Position numbers and translations under genes: made by a program. From assembly GCA_009823505.1 (NCBI GenBank), contig VZQC01010550.1, positions 2,318,837 to 2,382,836 of the forward strand: DNA of 64,000 nt, given 5' to 3'. This document shows, in pieces, positions 47,901 to 58,797 of the stretch. The notes beneath the pieces are model-generated. The model worked only from the letters and a program-made list of their open reading frames with translations. It did not search any database and was not told the DNA's origin. Position 1 is the stretch's first letter, and the number at the start of each line of letters is the position of its first letter. The stretch is from Rhizomys pruinosus. Its lineage: Eukaryota; Chordata; Mammalia; Rodentia; Spalacidae.

Positions 47901-48465
47901 TATATAAAAAAATCACTTGTCTAGTAAATATTACTCAATGTTTCTATATAAGATTTGAGCAGTAGAATTTAGTGATGACAGAATGTTAGGATTATCCACA
48001 ATGGTATCTATACTAGTCATATATAACTAGTTGATAAAAGAACAAAACTATTAATTTCAATGAGCAAATCAAGTTTCTGTTCCATAGAGCTAATGTTCTG
48101 TTGGGACAGTAAGTATACAGTGTGGAATCTATTAAAAGCCATGAAACCCAGCAAGTTGATATGGTTTCTAACTTCATTTCAATACAGCCAAAGGAAAGCC
48201 CATTTATACTAACATCTCAGTGAAGAGATCAATGAAAGATGGAAAACTGTATCTGAACAAAGCTCTTCCAGGAACAGGCAGGGAATAAGTGCAAGTCTTT
48301 ATTTCCTATCTACTTTATCCATCAAATGCTAAAAGGTCCAACACTGGTCTACCAAGACTAAGATTTTGCCATATTCTTGTGTATTCATCTACTTTATCCA
48401 GTTCACAACTTAACCATAATGGTTGACAGAAGAATAACATCATCTGGGAAGCTAGGAATGCCTTT
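47901..48465. other. Unique intergenic sequence
   Basis: AT-rich, repeat-free, nearly identical to 32,215-32,745. No ORF or exon is recognised. Confidence 0.5.
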
Positions 48466-49190
48466 TTTTTTTCTTTTTTTTTGGAGGGGGGTCTTTTTGA
48501 GACAGGGTCTCCCTATAGCCCCAGCTGTCCTGGAACTCACTATGTAGACCAGGCTGGCCTTGAACTCACAGAGATCTGCCTGCCTCTGCCTCCTGAGTGC
48601 TGGGATTAAAGGCATGCATCACCACGCCAAGTTTCATTAAATGATTTTTGATGTTAGTAATCTTTTTCACTGTTTACCCTCCTTTCTATTTTATCTGCCC
48701 AGTGTATTCTGTTTTCATCCTTAGAGTTTCATTTTGAGACCATGAGGTCTACCCGGAACCTTCTAAGTTTTTAATCACACATTTAATGATAAGCTCCATT
48801 TTCTGTTTTTTAATATTTTATGTGTATTAGTGTATTGCTTGCATTTAGGTGAGTGCACCAGCGTTGTGCTATCCCTTGGAGGTCAGAGGGCATTAGATTT
48901 CCCTGGAACTGGAGTTAGGAATGGTTCTTAGCCATGTGGGTGCTGGGAATCGAACCTGGGTCCTCTGCAAGAGCAGTCAGTGCTCTTAACTGCTGAGCCA
49001 TCTCTTTTTTTTTTTTGCTTTCTTATTTATGTTTTTCTTTTTGAGACAGGGTCTCCCTTTAGTCCCAGCTAGCCTGGAACTTGCTATGTAGACCAAGCTG
49101 GCCTTGAATTCATAGAGATCCACCTGCCTCTGCCTCCTAAGTACTGGGATTAAAGGTATGCACCACCACACTGGGTGCCAACATTTTGTT
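48466..49190 (-). repeat. B1, B2, B1 cluster
   Basis: Reverse B1 (48,480-48,630), reverse B2-type (48,810-49,004) and reverse B1 (49,010-49,180). Between the first two lies 180 bases of plain sequence. Confidence 0.8.
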
Positions 49191-49279
49191 AAACTCATGT
49201 ATGGAAATCCCATATGCCAATAAGAAGCAATTGAAGGAGTACATGGAAACCCTTCCATTTACAGTAGTCTCCAAAAAAA

Positions 49280-51090
49280 AATTTTTTTTTCAGAGTAAAC
49301 CTAACCAAAGACATTATTAAATATCTCTATAATGAAAATTTTAAATCTTTGAAGGAGGTGAGGAAGACACCAGAAGATGGAAGGATCTCCCATGCTCATG
49401 GATCAGAAGAATCAGTATAGTAAAAATGACCACCCTACCCAAATTAATATAAAGATTTAATGCAATCCCAATCAAAATCCCCATGACTTTTTTCACAGAA
49501 TTAGAAAAGAAATCCAAAAATTCATATGGTAAAAGACCCCATATAGCCAAAGCAACCCTGAGCAAAAAGAGTAATGCAAGGGGAATTACTATACCAGATA
49601 TCAATCTCTACTATAGAGCTATAGTTATAAAAACAGCATGATACTGATATAAAAATAGATCATGGATCAATGGAATAAAATTGAAGACCCAAACTTGAGT
49701 ACATACAATTTTAGCCACCTGATACTTGACAAAGGAGCCAAAAACTCTCAATAGAGGAGACAGCATCTTCAGCAAATGGTGCTGGCAAAACTGGATCACA
49801 AACCCCTACCATTCACCTTATACAAGTCAATTCTAAAAGTTTTTTTTTTCTTTTAAATAAGCTGTCAGGAAGGCAGCTTTTTTTATTAATTTTATTTATT
49901 TCTGTATGTGTATGAATGTACTGTCTGCATGCAAGTCTGTGCACCCGTGTCGTGCAATGCCGCGGAGGTCAGAAGAGGGTGTCAGATTCCCCTGGAACTG
50001 GAGTTAAAGACTGTCATCAGCCGCCATGTGGGTGCTGGGATCGAACCCAGGTCCTCTGCAAGAGCAGTCGGTGCTCTTAACCGCTAAGCCATATCTCCAG
50101 CCCCTTTTTTTGGTCTTTTTGAGACAGGGTCTCCCTGTAGCTCCAGCAGCTGTCCTGGAACTTACTCTGTAGACCAGGCTGGCCTGGAACTCACAAAGAT
50201 CCGCCTGCCTCTGCCTCCCAAGTGCTAGGATTAAAGGCATGCAACACCACGTCCAGCTTCCAGCCCCTTTTTCTGGTCTTTTTGAGACAGGGTCTCCCTG
50301 TAGCCCCAGCTGGCCTGGAACTTGCTATGTAGACCAGGCTGGCCTTGAACTCATTATTTTTTCCTTTCCCTGCCTCCCAAGTGCTAGGATTAAAGGCGTG
50401 CGCCACCACGCCCGGCAAACTAGGGAGACTTTCTAAATCAGACAGCAGTTGGCAGGAACTAAGGCCAACAATCAACAAATGGGACCTCACTAAATTTAAA
50501 AAGCTTCTGTACAGCTGGGCGTGGTGGCGCACGCCTTTAATCCTACCACTTGGGAGGCAGAGGCAGGCGGATCTTTGTGAGTTCAAGGCCAGCCTGGTCT
50601 ACAGAGTGAGTTCCAGGACAGCTGGGGCTACAGAGAGACCCTGTCTCAAAAAGACAAAAAAAAAAAAAAAAAAGCTTCTGTACAGCAAAAGAAACAAGGA
50701 AGAGAAAGCCCACAGATTGAGAGGAAATATTCACCAGTGACACATCTGACAGAGGTTTAACATCCAGAGTATATAAATTATTCAAAAAACAAATGACCAA
50801 GAAAACAAATGACCCAATTAAAAGATGGGCGAAAGATCTAAACAGAGACTTCTCATAAAGATGGCCAAGAAACATCTCAAGTGTTCAACATTGTTAGTAA
50901 TAAAGGCAAAGCAACTTAAAACTACTTTAATATTTCATCTTATACCAGTAAGACTGGCTATGTTAAAAAAGAAAAAAACATGATACCAAATGTTAGGGTG
51001 TGGAGAAAGGGGACTCCTCATTCACTGCTGGTGGGAATGTAAACTCATGCAATCCCTATGGAAAGCAGTGTGGAGAATTTTTAAGCTGTT
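49280..51090 (+). mobile_element. L1 ORF2 fragment with nested SINEs
   Basis: Plus-strand L1 ORF2, running from the end of the reverse-transcriptase domain (49,300-49,840) towards the C-terminus (50,418-50,512 and 50,687-51,090, 'ggtgtggagaaaggggac ... tgctggtgggaatgtaaact'). A reverse B2 (about 49,869-50,104) and two reverse B1 (50,105-50,258, 50,270-50,417) split it. A plus-strand B1 (50,514-50,670) is flanked by aaagcttctgtacagc (50,500-50,515 and 50,671-50,686). No intact frame. Confidence 0.88.
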
Positions 51091-51248
51091 ATGCTAAGTG
51101 AGGTAACACAGTCTCAGAAAAATAAACGACATATGTTACCCCTCATTTGTGGTTCCTAACAGCAAACCCATTTAAGTCAAAGTGGGTAAATGGTCAGTAA
51201 AATAGTATCACATGGACTGATACTGCTGTAGATAATAGCTTTAGGTAT

Positions 51249-51716
51249 ATGGCTCTATTTTCCTCAGTTCTAAGATTTATGAGAAAGAACAATTGCCACG
51301 CTGTCCCCAGTGGAGTCTGCGTGACTCGCTCACCAGATGGAGGCGCAGGCTTCAAGGAAGTTAGCCTCCTGGGGTGGAGTGTGCTCCTAGCCCTTTTTTT
51401 AGGTCCTGGTTGTACTTTGCTGATTATTATCACGTGCTCTGGTATCACAGTCCTGGGACATGGTCTCTCTAAGTCCTTTGCAGTTCCAGGAAATCCGAGT
51501 CGTAAATTGGACATGGATGAGTTTCCAGGGAAGTTGCCTCCCACAAACTTTCCGCCTGTCCTTCAAGCTTTGATTAAAGTAACAAAAAAATCCTACAAAA
51601 ATATAAACCCATGGGACCAACTACAGCAGCAACAAAAGTTATTTGAAACTTATAATCCAAATAAAGTTAAGGAGTTTCTTAAATTAGCTAATAAAATGGT
51701 CCAGCTTTCATTATAG
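51249..51716 (+). other. Unrecognised 155-codon ORF, perhaps ERV-derived
   Basis: Open from an ATG at 51,249 to TAG at 51,714. I do not recognise the protein. Residues about 40-75 are hydrophobic ([27 protein letters not shown]) and could span a membrane. The second half is hydrophilic and A-rich in codons ([29 protein letters not shown], ending KEFLKLANKMVQLSL). The A-rich codon use, and the LTR-like end 0.6 kb downstream, suggest a remnant of an endogenous retrovirus. A noisy copy at about 35,730-36,136 is cut short by frameshifts. A chance ORF cannot be excluded. Confidence 0.35.
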
Positions 51717-52240
51717 GAAATAGACTTTAGATGCCCCTTAAATTACAGGGAACTAACTAAAATTGACACCATCTATTTCTAGGCAGACTGGTTAGGATGG
51801 TATTAGGACCACGATATATGGCAGAAAGGAAATAGTTAACCGTTCAGGAGCAACTCTCTAGTTAAAGCAGGTCTGGTTCCCATGAATACCTTAACCACAA
51901 TACAGTCCAACCCTGAATTATTAGCTCCCAGAGCTACCTGAGGTCAAGGTGAACTTTCCCAGCCCTGTAGGAATGCTTCTCATCCCCTAAAGAGCCCATT
52001 ATTCTCCAAGGGATTCCGTGCTATTAAACACAATCATTGTTTCAAACAAAGGAAAAAATGTTAAAACCGGGTTAAAAAAACTAATCAAAAAGAAAAAATT
52101 CTTATAAGTTAAAAAGAAACCATACTCATATCTAAAGATTATCACAAGACAAAATACTAGCCAAGAAAGTACGTTACAAAACTTGGTAACCACGGTCTCG
52201 CATCAGGGGCATAAAAACAACATAAATCTTTGATTTCCTA
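51717..52240. other. A-rich sequence after the orphan ORF
   Basis: Purine- and A-rich sequence with no SINE and no recognised exon, perhaps the untranslated part of the same retroelement. Noisy counterpart at 36,170-36,720. Confidence 0.4.
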
Positions 52241-52494
52241 TGAATAGTTCTGTTGCTTTCAAAATGATCTCAAAAGTTCTGTATAATCTTGCTAATCATA
52301 TGAATAAACAGTGTGATCCTCTTGCCAACTTTTTCTGTATAAAAACTAATACTTATGAAAAAGTAAAGTGCACTCAGACTCAAGCCTTTTGGTGTCTGTG
52401 TGTCATTTCTCGCCCAATCCCTGCCCACCTACTCTTCTCCCTGTTCCGGTCGTTGGACTGATTGCTCCGGGCTCCGCTGGTCAGTCGCAAACAA
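52240..52494 (+). mobile_element. LTR-like 3' end
   Basis: In order: AATAAA (52,303-52,308), a TATA box-like tataaaa (52,338-52,344), AGTAAA (about 52,362), then a C/T-rich GC-richer segment ending 'ctggtcagtcgcaaaca'. This order resembles the U3-R-U5 end of a rodent ERV LTR. The 5' edge and target duplication were not located; a B1 follows immediately. Confidence 0.4.
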
Positions 52495-52496
52495 TT

Positions 52497-52720
52497 TTTT
52501 TTTTTTTTTTGGTCTTTTTGAGACAGGGTCTCCCTGTAGCCCCAGCTGTCCTGGAACTCACTGTGTAGACCAGCCTGGCCTTGAACTCCACAAAGAGATT
52601 CACCTGCCTCTGTCTCCTGAAGTGCTAGATTAAAGCGTGTGCCACCATCCCAGCCAGAAAGAAGAAAAAAAGAACAATTTTCAAAACTACATTAAAATAT
52701 ATACCAAAAAAAAAAAAAAA

Positions 52721-52757
<37 letters not shown>

Positions 52758-53135
52758 ACTTTAATCCTAGCACTTGGGAGGCAGAGGCAGGCGGATCTTT
52801 GTGGATTCAAGGCCAGCCTGGTCTACAGGGTGTGTTCCAGGACAGCTGGGGCTACAGGGAGACCCTGTCTCGAAAAGACAAAAAAATAAAAAAAAAAAAT
52901 AAAAATATAGAAAAAAAAAAAATTTATTATATATTATATATACTATATATATATATATTATATATATATTTTTATTTTTTTTTTTTTTGGTTTTTCGAGA
53001 CAGGGTCTCTCTGTAGCCCCGGCTCTCCTGGAACTCGCTCTGTAAGACCAGGCTGGCCTTGAACTCACAAAGATCCCTGCCTCTGCCTCCAAGTGCTAGG
53101 ATTAAAGGCGTGCGCCACCACGCCCAGCCTAAGTT
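52497..53135. repeat. Three B1 elements joined by AT repeats
   Basis: Reverse B1 (52,497-52,655), TA dinucleotide run (about 52,722-52,752), plus-strand B1 (about 52,755-52,880), A-rich and TA repeat (52,880-52,970), reverse B1 (52,980-53,130). Confidence 0.85.
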
Positions 53136-54120
53136 ATATTTTTTTTACCTGTATACAAGCTTAGGTTTAAACTGTGAATGTCTAAATATGTTTTGGCAAT
53201 TAACCTATAGTTTCATTTTAGACTTTGTAAATTTTCTATATGTATGGAGTGTTAAAAGAAAAAAAAAGCTAAGAGTAGAATCATGACTATCAAAGGCTGG
53301 GATGGATGCTCCCAAAGCACACAGTTGGTGTTACTTAAGAGTACTGGAGTGCAAGACGGCAAGTAGTAGAAAACACACTGTTTTATAAGCTTTGTTCAAA
53401 GCATAAAGTACAAGCTCTTAGCTGTGAATTTGATGCTAATGAAATAACAATGTACTGAATAAGGATACAGTGTTCTTACAACAAAGGATACATAAAAGCA
53501 AGGCTCTATGGGGATGGCTTTATACAGTAGAAACAGGAAATGAGAAATTATTGATAAAAGCTACAAAATTTTAGGTACACAAAATGAGTATCAACCCTGA
53601 GAATCTAATGTACAACATAGTAGCTATAATAAATAATTTTGTAGTGTATGTTTGAATTGCCTAAGAGGATTGATTTTAAAGTTATATAGTGTCTGATTGA
53701 TTGATGGAGATTTTGTGACCCGACCTCAGAACTTACCTCTGTATTCTTTTTTTTTTTTTTTTTTTTTTTGGTCTTTTCGAGGACAGCGGTCTCCCTGTAG
53801 CCCCAGCTGTCTGAACTCACTCTGTAGACCAGGCTGTCCTTTGAACTCACAAAAAGAATCCGCCGCCTTTGCCTCGCAAGTGCTAGGATTAAAGGCGGTG
53901 CGCCACCACGCCCGGCTACCTCTGTATTCTTTAAGGAACAATAGTCCAATATTGATAATGTAATGTTTAAGGAAACTTTAGAAATCTCAATTAGCTTAAA
54001 TGACAACTCTGTGCATATAGTTTTAATATTATTTGATTTGGAAGAAATATATTCAATAAAACCTGTTTTAATTAAAAAACAAGAAAAAAACTTCCCTGGG
54101 TTTTGTATTAAGGTCTTCAG
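53136..54120. other. Unique intergenic sequence with one B1
   Basis: AT-rich sequence without exons. A reverse B1 at about 53,746-53,917 is flanked by tacctctgtattcttt. Confidence 0.55.
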
Positions 54121-54139
54121 TAACATGTTTTTTTTTTTT

Positions 54140-55214
54140 CTTTTTTTACTTTTTAAAAATTTTTATTTATTCTTGTATGTGTATGAATACTGTCTGCATG
54201 CAGGTTGGTGCACCGTGTCGTGCAATGCCTCGGAGGTCAGAAGAGGGTGTCAGATTCCCCTGGAACTGGAGTTAAAAGCTGTCATCAGCCGCCATGTGGG
54301 TGCTGGGATCGAACCCAGGTCCTCTGCAAGAGCAGTCGGTGCTCTTAACCGCTAGCCATATCTCCAGCCCTTTTTTTGGTCTTTTTGAGACAGGGTCTCC
54401 CTGTAGCTCCAGCAGCTGTCCTGGAACTTACTCTGTAGACCAGGCGGCTCGGAACTCACACAAAGATCGCCTGCCTCTGCCTCCAAGTGCTAGGATTAAG
54501 GCATGCAACACCACGTCAGCTCTCCAGCCCTTTTTGTTCTTTTTTGAGAACAGGGGTCTCCCTGTAGCCCCAGCTGGCCTGGAACTTGCTATGTAGACCA
54601 GGCTTGGCCTTGAACTCAAAGATTATCCATCTCCCTGCCTCCCAAGTGCTAGGTCAAGGTGTGCCACCACCATGCAAGCCACTAACATTTACTTTAACTA
54701 TCTATGGAAGAGCATATCTTTTTTTCTTCCTTTTTTTTGGTCATTTTCGAGGCAGGGTCTCCTTCTTGTCCAGCTGTCCTGGAGCTCACTCTGTTAACCA
54801 GGCTGGCCTTGAACTCAAGAGATCCCCTGCTCTGCCTCCAGGCTCTGGATTAAATGGGCATCGCACCACACCTCACGGATTACTTTTTTTTTTTTTTGGT
54901 CTTTTCGAGACCGGGTCTCCCTGTAGCCTCCAGCTGGCCTGGAACTCACTCTGTAGACCAGGCTGGCCTTGAACTCACAAAGATCCGCCTGCCTCTGCCT
55001 CCCAAGTGCTAGGATTAAAGGCACACGCCACCACACCCGGCTAAATAGGATTACTTTTTTTTTTTTTTTTGGTTTTTTTGAGACAGGGTCTCCCTGTAGC
55101 TCCAGCTGGCCTGGAACTCACTCTGTAGACCAGACTGGCCTTGAACTCACAAAGATCCGCCTGCCTCTGCCTCCCGAGTGCTAGGATTAAAGGTGTGCGC
55201 CACCACACCCGGCT
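54140..55214 (-). repeat. B2 followed by five B1 in one orientation
   Basis: Reverse B2 (54,150-54,370), then reverse B1 at 54,373-54,515, 54,535-54,672, 54,728-54,875, 54,886-55,042 and 55,056-55,214. The last is flanked by aataggattactttt. Confidence 0.87.
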
Positions 55215-55384
55215 TCAATAGGATTACTTTTAATAACCCTCCTAACATAAAACCGTTAAGGACATTTTTCTCTTTAGTCCTTAGGAAATATTAAAAGGAA
55301 TTTATAGTTTTGTGAATTTTTGCTTTGGTCCACATCAAGTAACCATAGATTAAATGCTTTCTATTTACCAACAGCTCTTATATA
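55215..55384. other. Short unique segment
   Basis: No gene or repeat is recognised. The copy at 39,880-40,045 is almost identical. Confidence 0.5.
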
Positions 55385-56262
55385 TTTGTGTATGAGTGTA
55401 TTGGCTGTATATATGTAAGTGCACCTGTGTTGTGCAATACTTGAGGTCAGAAGAGGGTGTCAGAATCCCTGAAACTGGAACTACTGTAGATAGTTGCTGG
55501 CTGCCATGTGAGTGCTAGGATTTGAAACTGGGTCTTCTGCAAAAACAACCAGTGCTCTTAACCTCTGAGCCATCTCACCAGCCCCCTACTTGCTGTTAAA
55601 AAAAAAAAAAAAGAACCTATTAGCACTTGGGAGACAGAGGCAGGCGGATCTTTGCGAGTTCAAGGCCAGCCTGGTCTACAGAGCGAATTCCAGGACAGCT
55701 GGGGCTACAGGGAGACCCTGTCTCAAAAAAGACCAAAAAAAAAAAAAAGAACCTAACAGGAGCCTGCTGAGATAGTTCTGCAGGTCAAGGGTATTTGCCA
55801 TCAAGCCAGATGAATGAATTCAATCCTCAAAACCCACATGTAGAGATAGGACTCTCAAAGTTCTCTACATGTGCGCCCCCTCCAAATAATAAATTAATAA
55901 ATGTAGAACAAAACAAAAACCAGAAAAGAAAATGACAAGGGAGTGGTGAGATAGCTCAGTCAGTAAAAACACCTGCTGCCAAGCCAGATGTCTTGAGTTT
56001 CATCCCCAGGACCCACTTGGCAGAAGGAGATAACCAACTCCTGCCCACGTGTGCCATGGTGTGCACACTGCCTTGGCATGTGCACTCACACACCAAAAAT
56101 ATTTTCTTAAAAAAAAGAAAGCCAGGTGGTGCACCTTTTTAATACCAGCACTCTGGAGGCAGAGGCCTGTAGATCTCTGTGAGTTCAAGGCCAGCCTGGT
56201 CAAAATAGTTCCAGGACAGTTTGAGCTACAGGGAGACCCTGTGTCACCCCCCTACCCCCACC
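55385..56262. repeat. B3/B2, B1 and B3 SINE cluster
   Basis: Reverse B2/B3 (55,385-55,585), plus B1 lacking its 5' end (55,618-55,745), plus B3-like (55,760-55,920), plus B3-like (55,940-56,110) and plus B1 (56,122-56,262). Confidence 0.75.
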
Positions 56263-56489
56263 CCCAAAAAGAGAGAAAGACAGGGCATTAAAAAAAGAAT
56301 TTGCAGTTAGAATGAAAATTTATTGCTTGCTTACATCTTCAGAACCATAAACTTCTTTCCAACTTTGGTTTTGCAGAATAATCAAGAAAAGATGCTTTAG
56401 ACATAGACTTGCACTATGAATTTTAAATGAAAACATTTAAAAGTTTAGGGACTCATAATAAGTTATAAAACTTTGACAGTTAAATTATA

Positions 56490-56815
56490 TTACCAGCCAG
56501 GTTTGGGAGCATGTGCCTGTATTCTCAGTACTTTGGGAAGCAAAGAGACAAATTGCAGGTTTGAGGAACCCAAGTCTACACAGAAACTACTGCAGAAAAA
56601 TATTAAAAAGAAAAAAGCAGCTGGAGAGATGGCTCAGCAGTTAAGAGCGCAGACTGCCCAGCACCCACATGGCGGCTAAGAACTGTCTTTAACTCCAGTT
56701 CCAGGGGAATCCAACGCCCTTTTCTGACCTCCGCAGCATTGCACGACACGGGTGCACCAACCTACATGCAGACAGTACACTCATACACACAAAAATAAAC
56801 AAAAATTAAAAAAAA
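56490..56815 (+). repeat. B1-like piece and B2 SINE
   Basis: A diverged B1-like segment (56,490-56,605) and a plus-strand B2 (56,616-56,815) whose head lacks the segment between 'gcagac' and 'cagcacccacatgg'. Confidence 0.75.
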
Positions 56816-56847
56816 GAAAAAAGCATTGTACTTCCAGTTATGAGGTC

Positions 56848-56853
56848 TTTATT
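56848..56853 (-). terminator. Spcs1: Candidate Spcs1 poly(A) signal
   Basis: AATAAA on the minus strand, 244 bases past the Spcs1 stop. A second AATAAA on the same strand lies at 56,319-56,324, beyond the B2. Which is used cannot be told from sequence. Confidence 0.35.
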
Positions 56854-57096
56854 CAATTATGCCTGAAAAATTGCATACTTATATTTTATGTTCTTCATAA
56901 CAAGTTTATGAAGAGATGGTGTAAAATATCCATAAATTAAAAGTTGGATTAAAACTGAAACAAAGACAACTAAATCCCTACACAGCTGTACTGTAAGAAC
57001 ATAGGTGGTTTCAGTTCAAGTTTTGGTTATGAAAACAATTTAGCTCATCTCACAGGAAACAAAAGTAAAGCAGGTGTTGAATCATGAAAGCCCCAA

Positions 57097-57222
57097 TCAA
57101 TTATTTTTAGCGTGTCTCTTAATTTTTCTTTCCCCTGATTTCTTGTCTTCTGTGCCTGAGTCTTGAACAGGTAACCACTTTAGGGGATGTCGGCGATATA
57201 TTGGCCACGGAGGAAGTGTCAG
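57097..57222 (-). CDS. Spcs1: Spcs1 exon 4 coding part
   Basis: Acceptor ctatag on the minus strand. 41 codons ([18 protein letters not shown] to RHAKNN) and TGA. Confidence 0.96.
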   Translation of the reverse strand: MTLPPWPIYRRHPLKWLPVQDSGTEDKKSGERKIKRHAKNN

Positions 57223-58167
57223 CTATACCAGAACAGAGAAAATGCATCATTTATTTCATTAAAAGTTAAAGATCATTATGTGCAATGGCTAGCCCCCCCA
57301 TGACCACTATGCTAAAGATTAACAAACTGAACGGACAAGGTATGTCAGGTGATGAGAAAAAGCTGTAGTGTTTGCACTAAGGCTTTAAGACCTAGAGAGA
57401 TAAAGGGGGCAGAATGAGCACCCCAAGACACTCCTATCTTTGACCTTACAGTCTGGACTAGCTGCCAGGGGGACTATTATACAGTTCACACCATTTGACA
57501 TTACATGACATTCTTTATTTCCAACTCTGGTTCCTACTAGTAGGTCCAGCCAGCAAACCCCAACTCGGAAAACCTATGTGGCCGCTGACACTCAAACACC
57601 CACAAGTATCTTACCAAACAAGAGAACGCAAATCCGGCCATAACTATGTAGACAGTCCACCCAAACTGTTCAGCCACGTATCCGTAGGCAAATCCAACGA
57701 TCTAGGAAGTAACAATGTATGTTAAACACAATCAAGATGGGGGAGAGGGGATTCAAAGATAAAGTGTAAAAGCAATACTTACTGCAGAGAATAGAATAAT
57801 TCCCTGAAACATCTGTTCAGCTAGTTTCTGCCCCTTGTAATCCTGGGGACGAAAGAGAGGGGGACGTGTCGGTTCTACGGCCGAAGAGGTGCCATTCTTG
57901 CACGGAACAGGGGAGTACTAACACTAGTGCTACCCCGGGAAGGTCTGAGTAAGGCAGCAAATTCTGGATTTCCCGGGAGATCTGGGCATCCTAACGGCTA
58001 AGGGACCCGGGAGGGAAGAGAAAGTGACAGCAATCTTCGGGGCTGGGAAGCGCGCCATCTCCAGGTGGAGCTCCGCGCTCGGAGGGCGCCAAGCTCCGAA
58101 GCGGCGCGCGGGGACCGGACTGAACCCTCACCATCTGCGTGGGCAGCGAGCTCAGGTGCTCCAGCAT
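57097..58167 (-). CDS. Spcs1: SPCS1, signal peptidase complex subunit
   Basis: The 12-kDa subunit of the ER signal peptidase complex, a small two-pass membrane protein with both ends in the cytosol that helps the complex choose true signal peptides over membrane segments; also known as a host factor for flaviviruses. The join on the minus strand is 58132-58167, 57783-57842, 57615-57701, 57097-57222: 102 codons and TGA, the usual length. Visible features are [23 protein letters not shown], two hydrophobic segments (about residues 25-42 and 51-66), the [15 protein letters not shown] loop and a basic KIKRHAKNN end. The start was chosen for its strong context (ccaccATGc) and family agreement; no upstream in-frame ATG is close. 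It shares a CpG-rich promoter with Glt8d1. Confidence 0.97.
57223..57614 (-). other. Spcs1: Spcs1 intron 3
   Basis: GT at 57,614-57,613 to AG at 57,224-57,223. SINE-free, and identical to the copy at 42,000-42,324 over most of its length. Confidence 0.85.
57615..57701 (-). CDS. Spcs1: Spcs1 exon 3
   Basis: 87 bases, [20 protein letters not shown] to FSCL. Flanked by AG (57,703-57,702) and GTAAG. Carries the end of the first and all of the second membrane segment. Confidence 0.97.
57783..57842 (-). CDS. Spcs1: Spcs1 exon 2
   Basis: 60 bases, exactly 20 codons, [20 protein letters not shown]. Acceptor ccccag, donor gtaagt. Confidence 0.97.
58132..58167 (-). CDS. Spcs1: Spcs1 exon 1 coding part
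   Basis: 12 codons, [12 protein letters not shown], with donor gtgagg. The exon lies inside the CpG island. The second copy of the block breaks exactly here. Confidence 0.95.
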
Positions 58168-58639
58168 GGTGGGCGGAAGAGACCCACAGGAGGACGACCG
58201 CACCCGGCACTTAGGGAGCGCAGCGGAAGGGCGGCAGCAAACACAGACTGGGCGACCTGCAGCGCTCCTCCGAGCGATGGCCGCGGCCCCGGAACCGGAT
58301 GTGTGCGACAGATACGGACAACAGGAGGTCCCGCCCCGCGCTATGGCTGTGAGCGGGCGTCGTCTACGTTCCCTAAAACCCGGCGTACTGCCCCGCGAAG
58401 CCCGAGGCCGCCCCTAGGCCGGAGCATTGCGCGCCTGTCAAGGCTACCGGCGTCTGGAAGCCGCGACTCCAGCAGGAATCCCTTGCAGACTGAGGCCGCG
58501 CGGCTTAACGGCCGCCCGCGCGCGTTGCGTCTCCATAGCGACGGCCTTTCCTCCGCGAGGACCCTGGCGGCAGGGCTGCCCCGCGGCGCCTGCTGCGCAC
58601 GACTCTCTGGCGGCGGGAACCACGGTCGCACTGGGGTTT

Positions 58640-58797
58640 AGGGTGCTGTGTGGCTGCCGCGGAGCTTGTGGGCCGGTGGGCCGAGGTTGACAGCGGCGGA
58701 CGCGGGCGACCGGGCGGCCCGGGCCTTGGGGCCTGCGGGGCGGGCGCTGAGCTGGCGGGGCGGGCCGGGGCGCGGGTGGCGGCTCCTCCCAGTGCAG
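58640..58797 (+). other. Glt8d1: Candidate Glt8d1 non-coding exon 1
   Basis: GC-rich leader ending 'ctcccagtgcag' before a strong donor, gtaagagc. The 5' edge is not determinable; the start given is only a guess downstream of the Spcs1 start. Confidence 0.45.

Noticed and set aside
58024..58641. A 205-codon plus-strand ORF in the CpG island
   Set aside because: It runs antisense to Spcs1 exon 1, is arginine/alanine/glycine-rich as any GC-rich frame would be, and other frames are open too.
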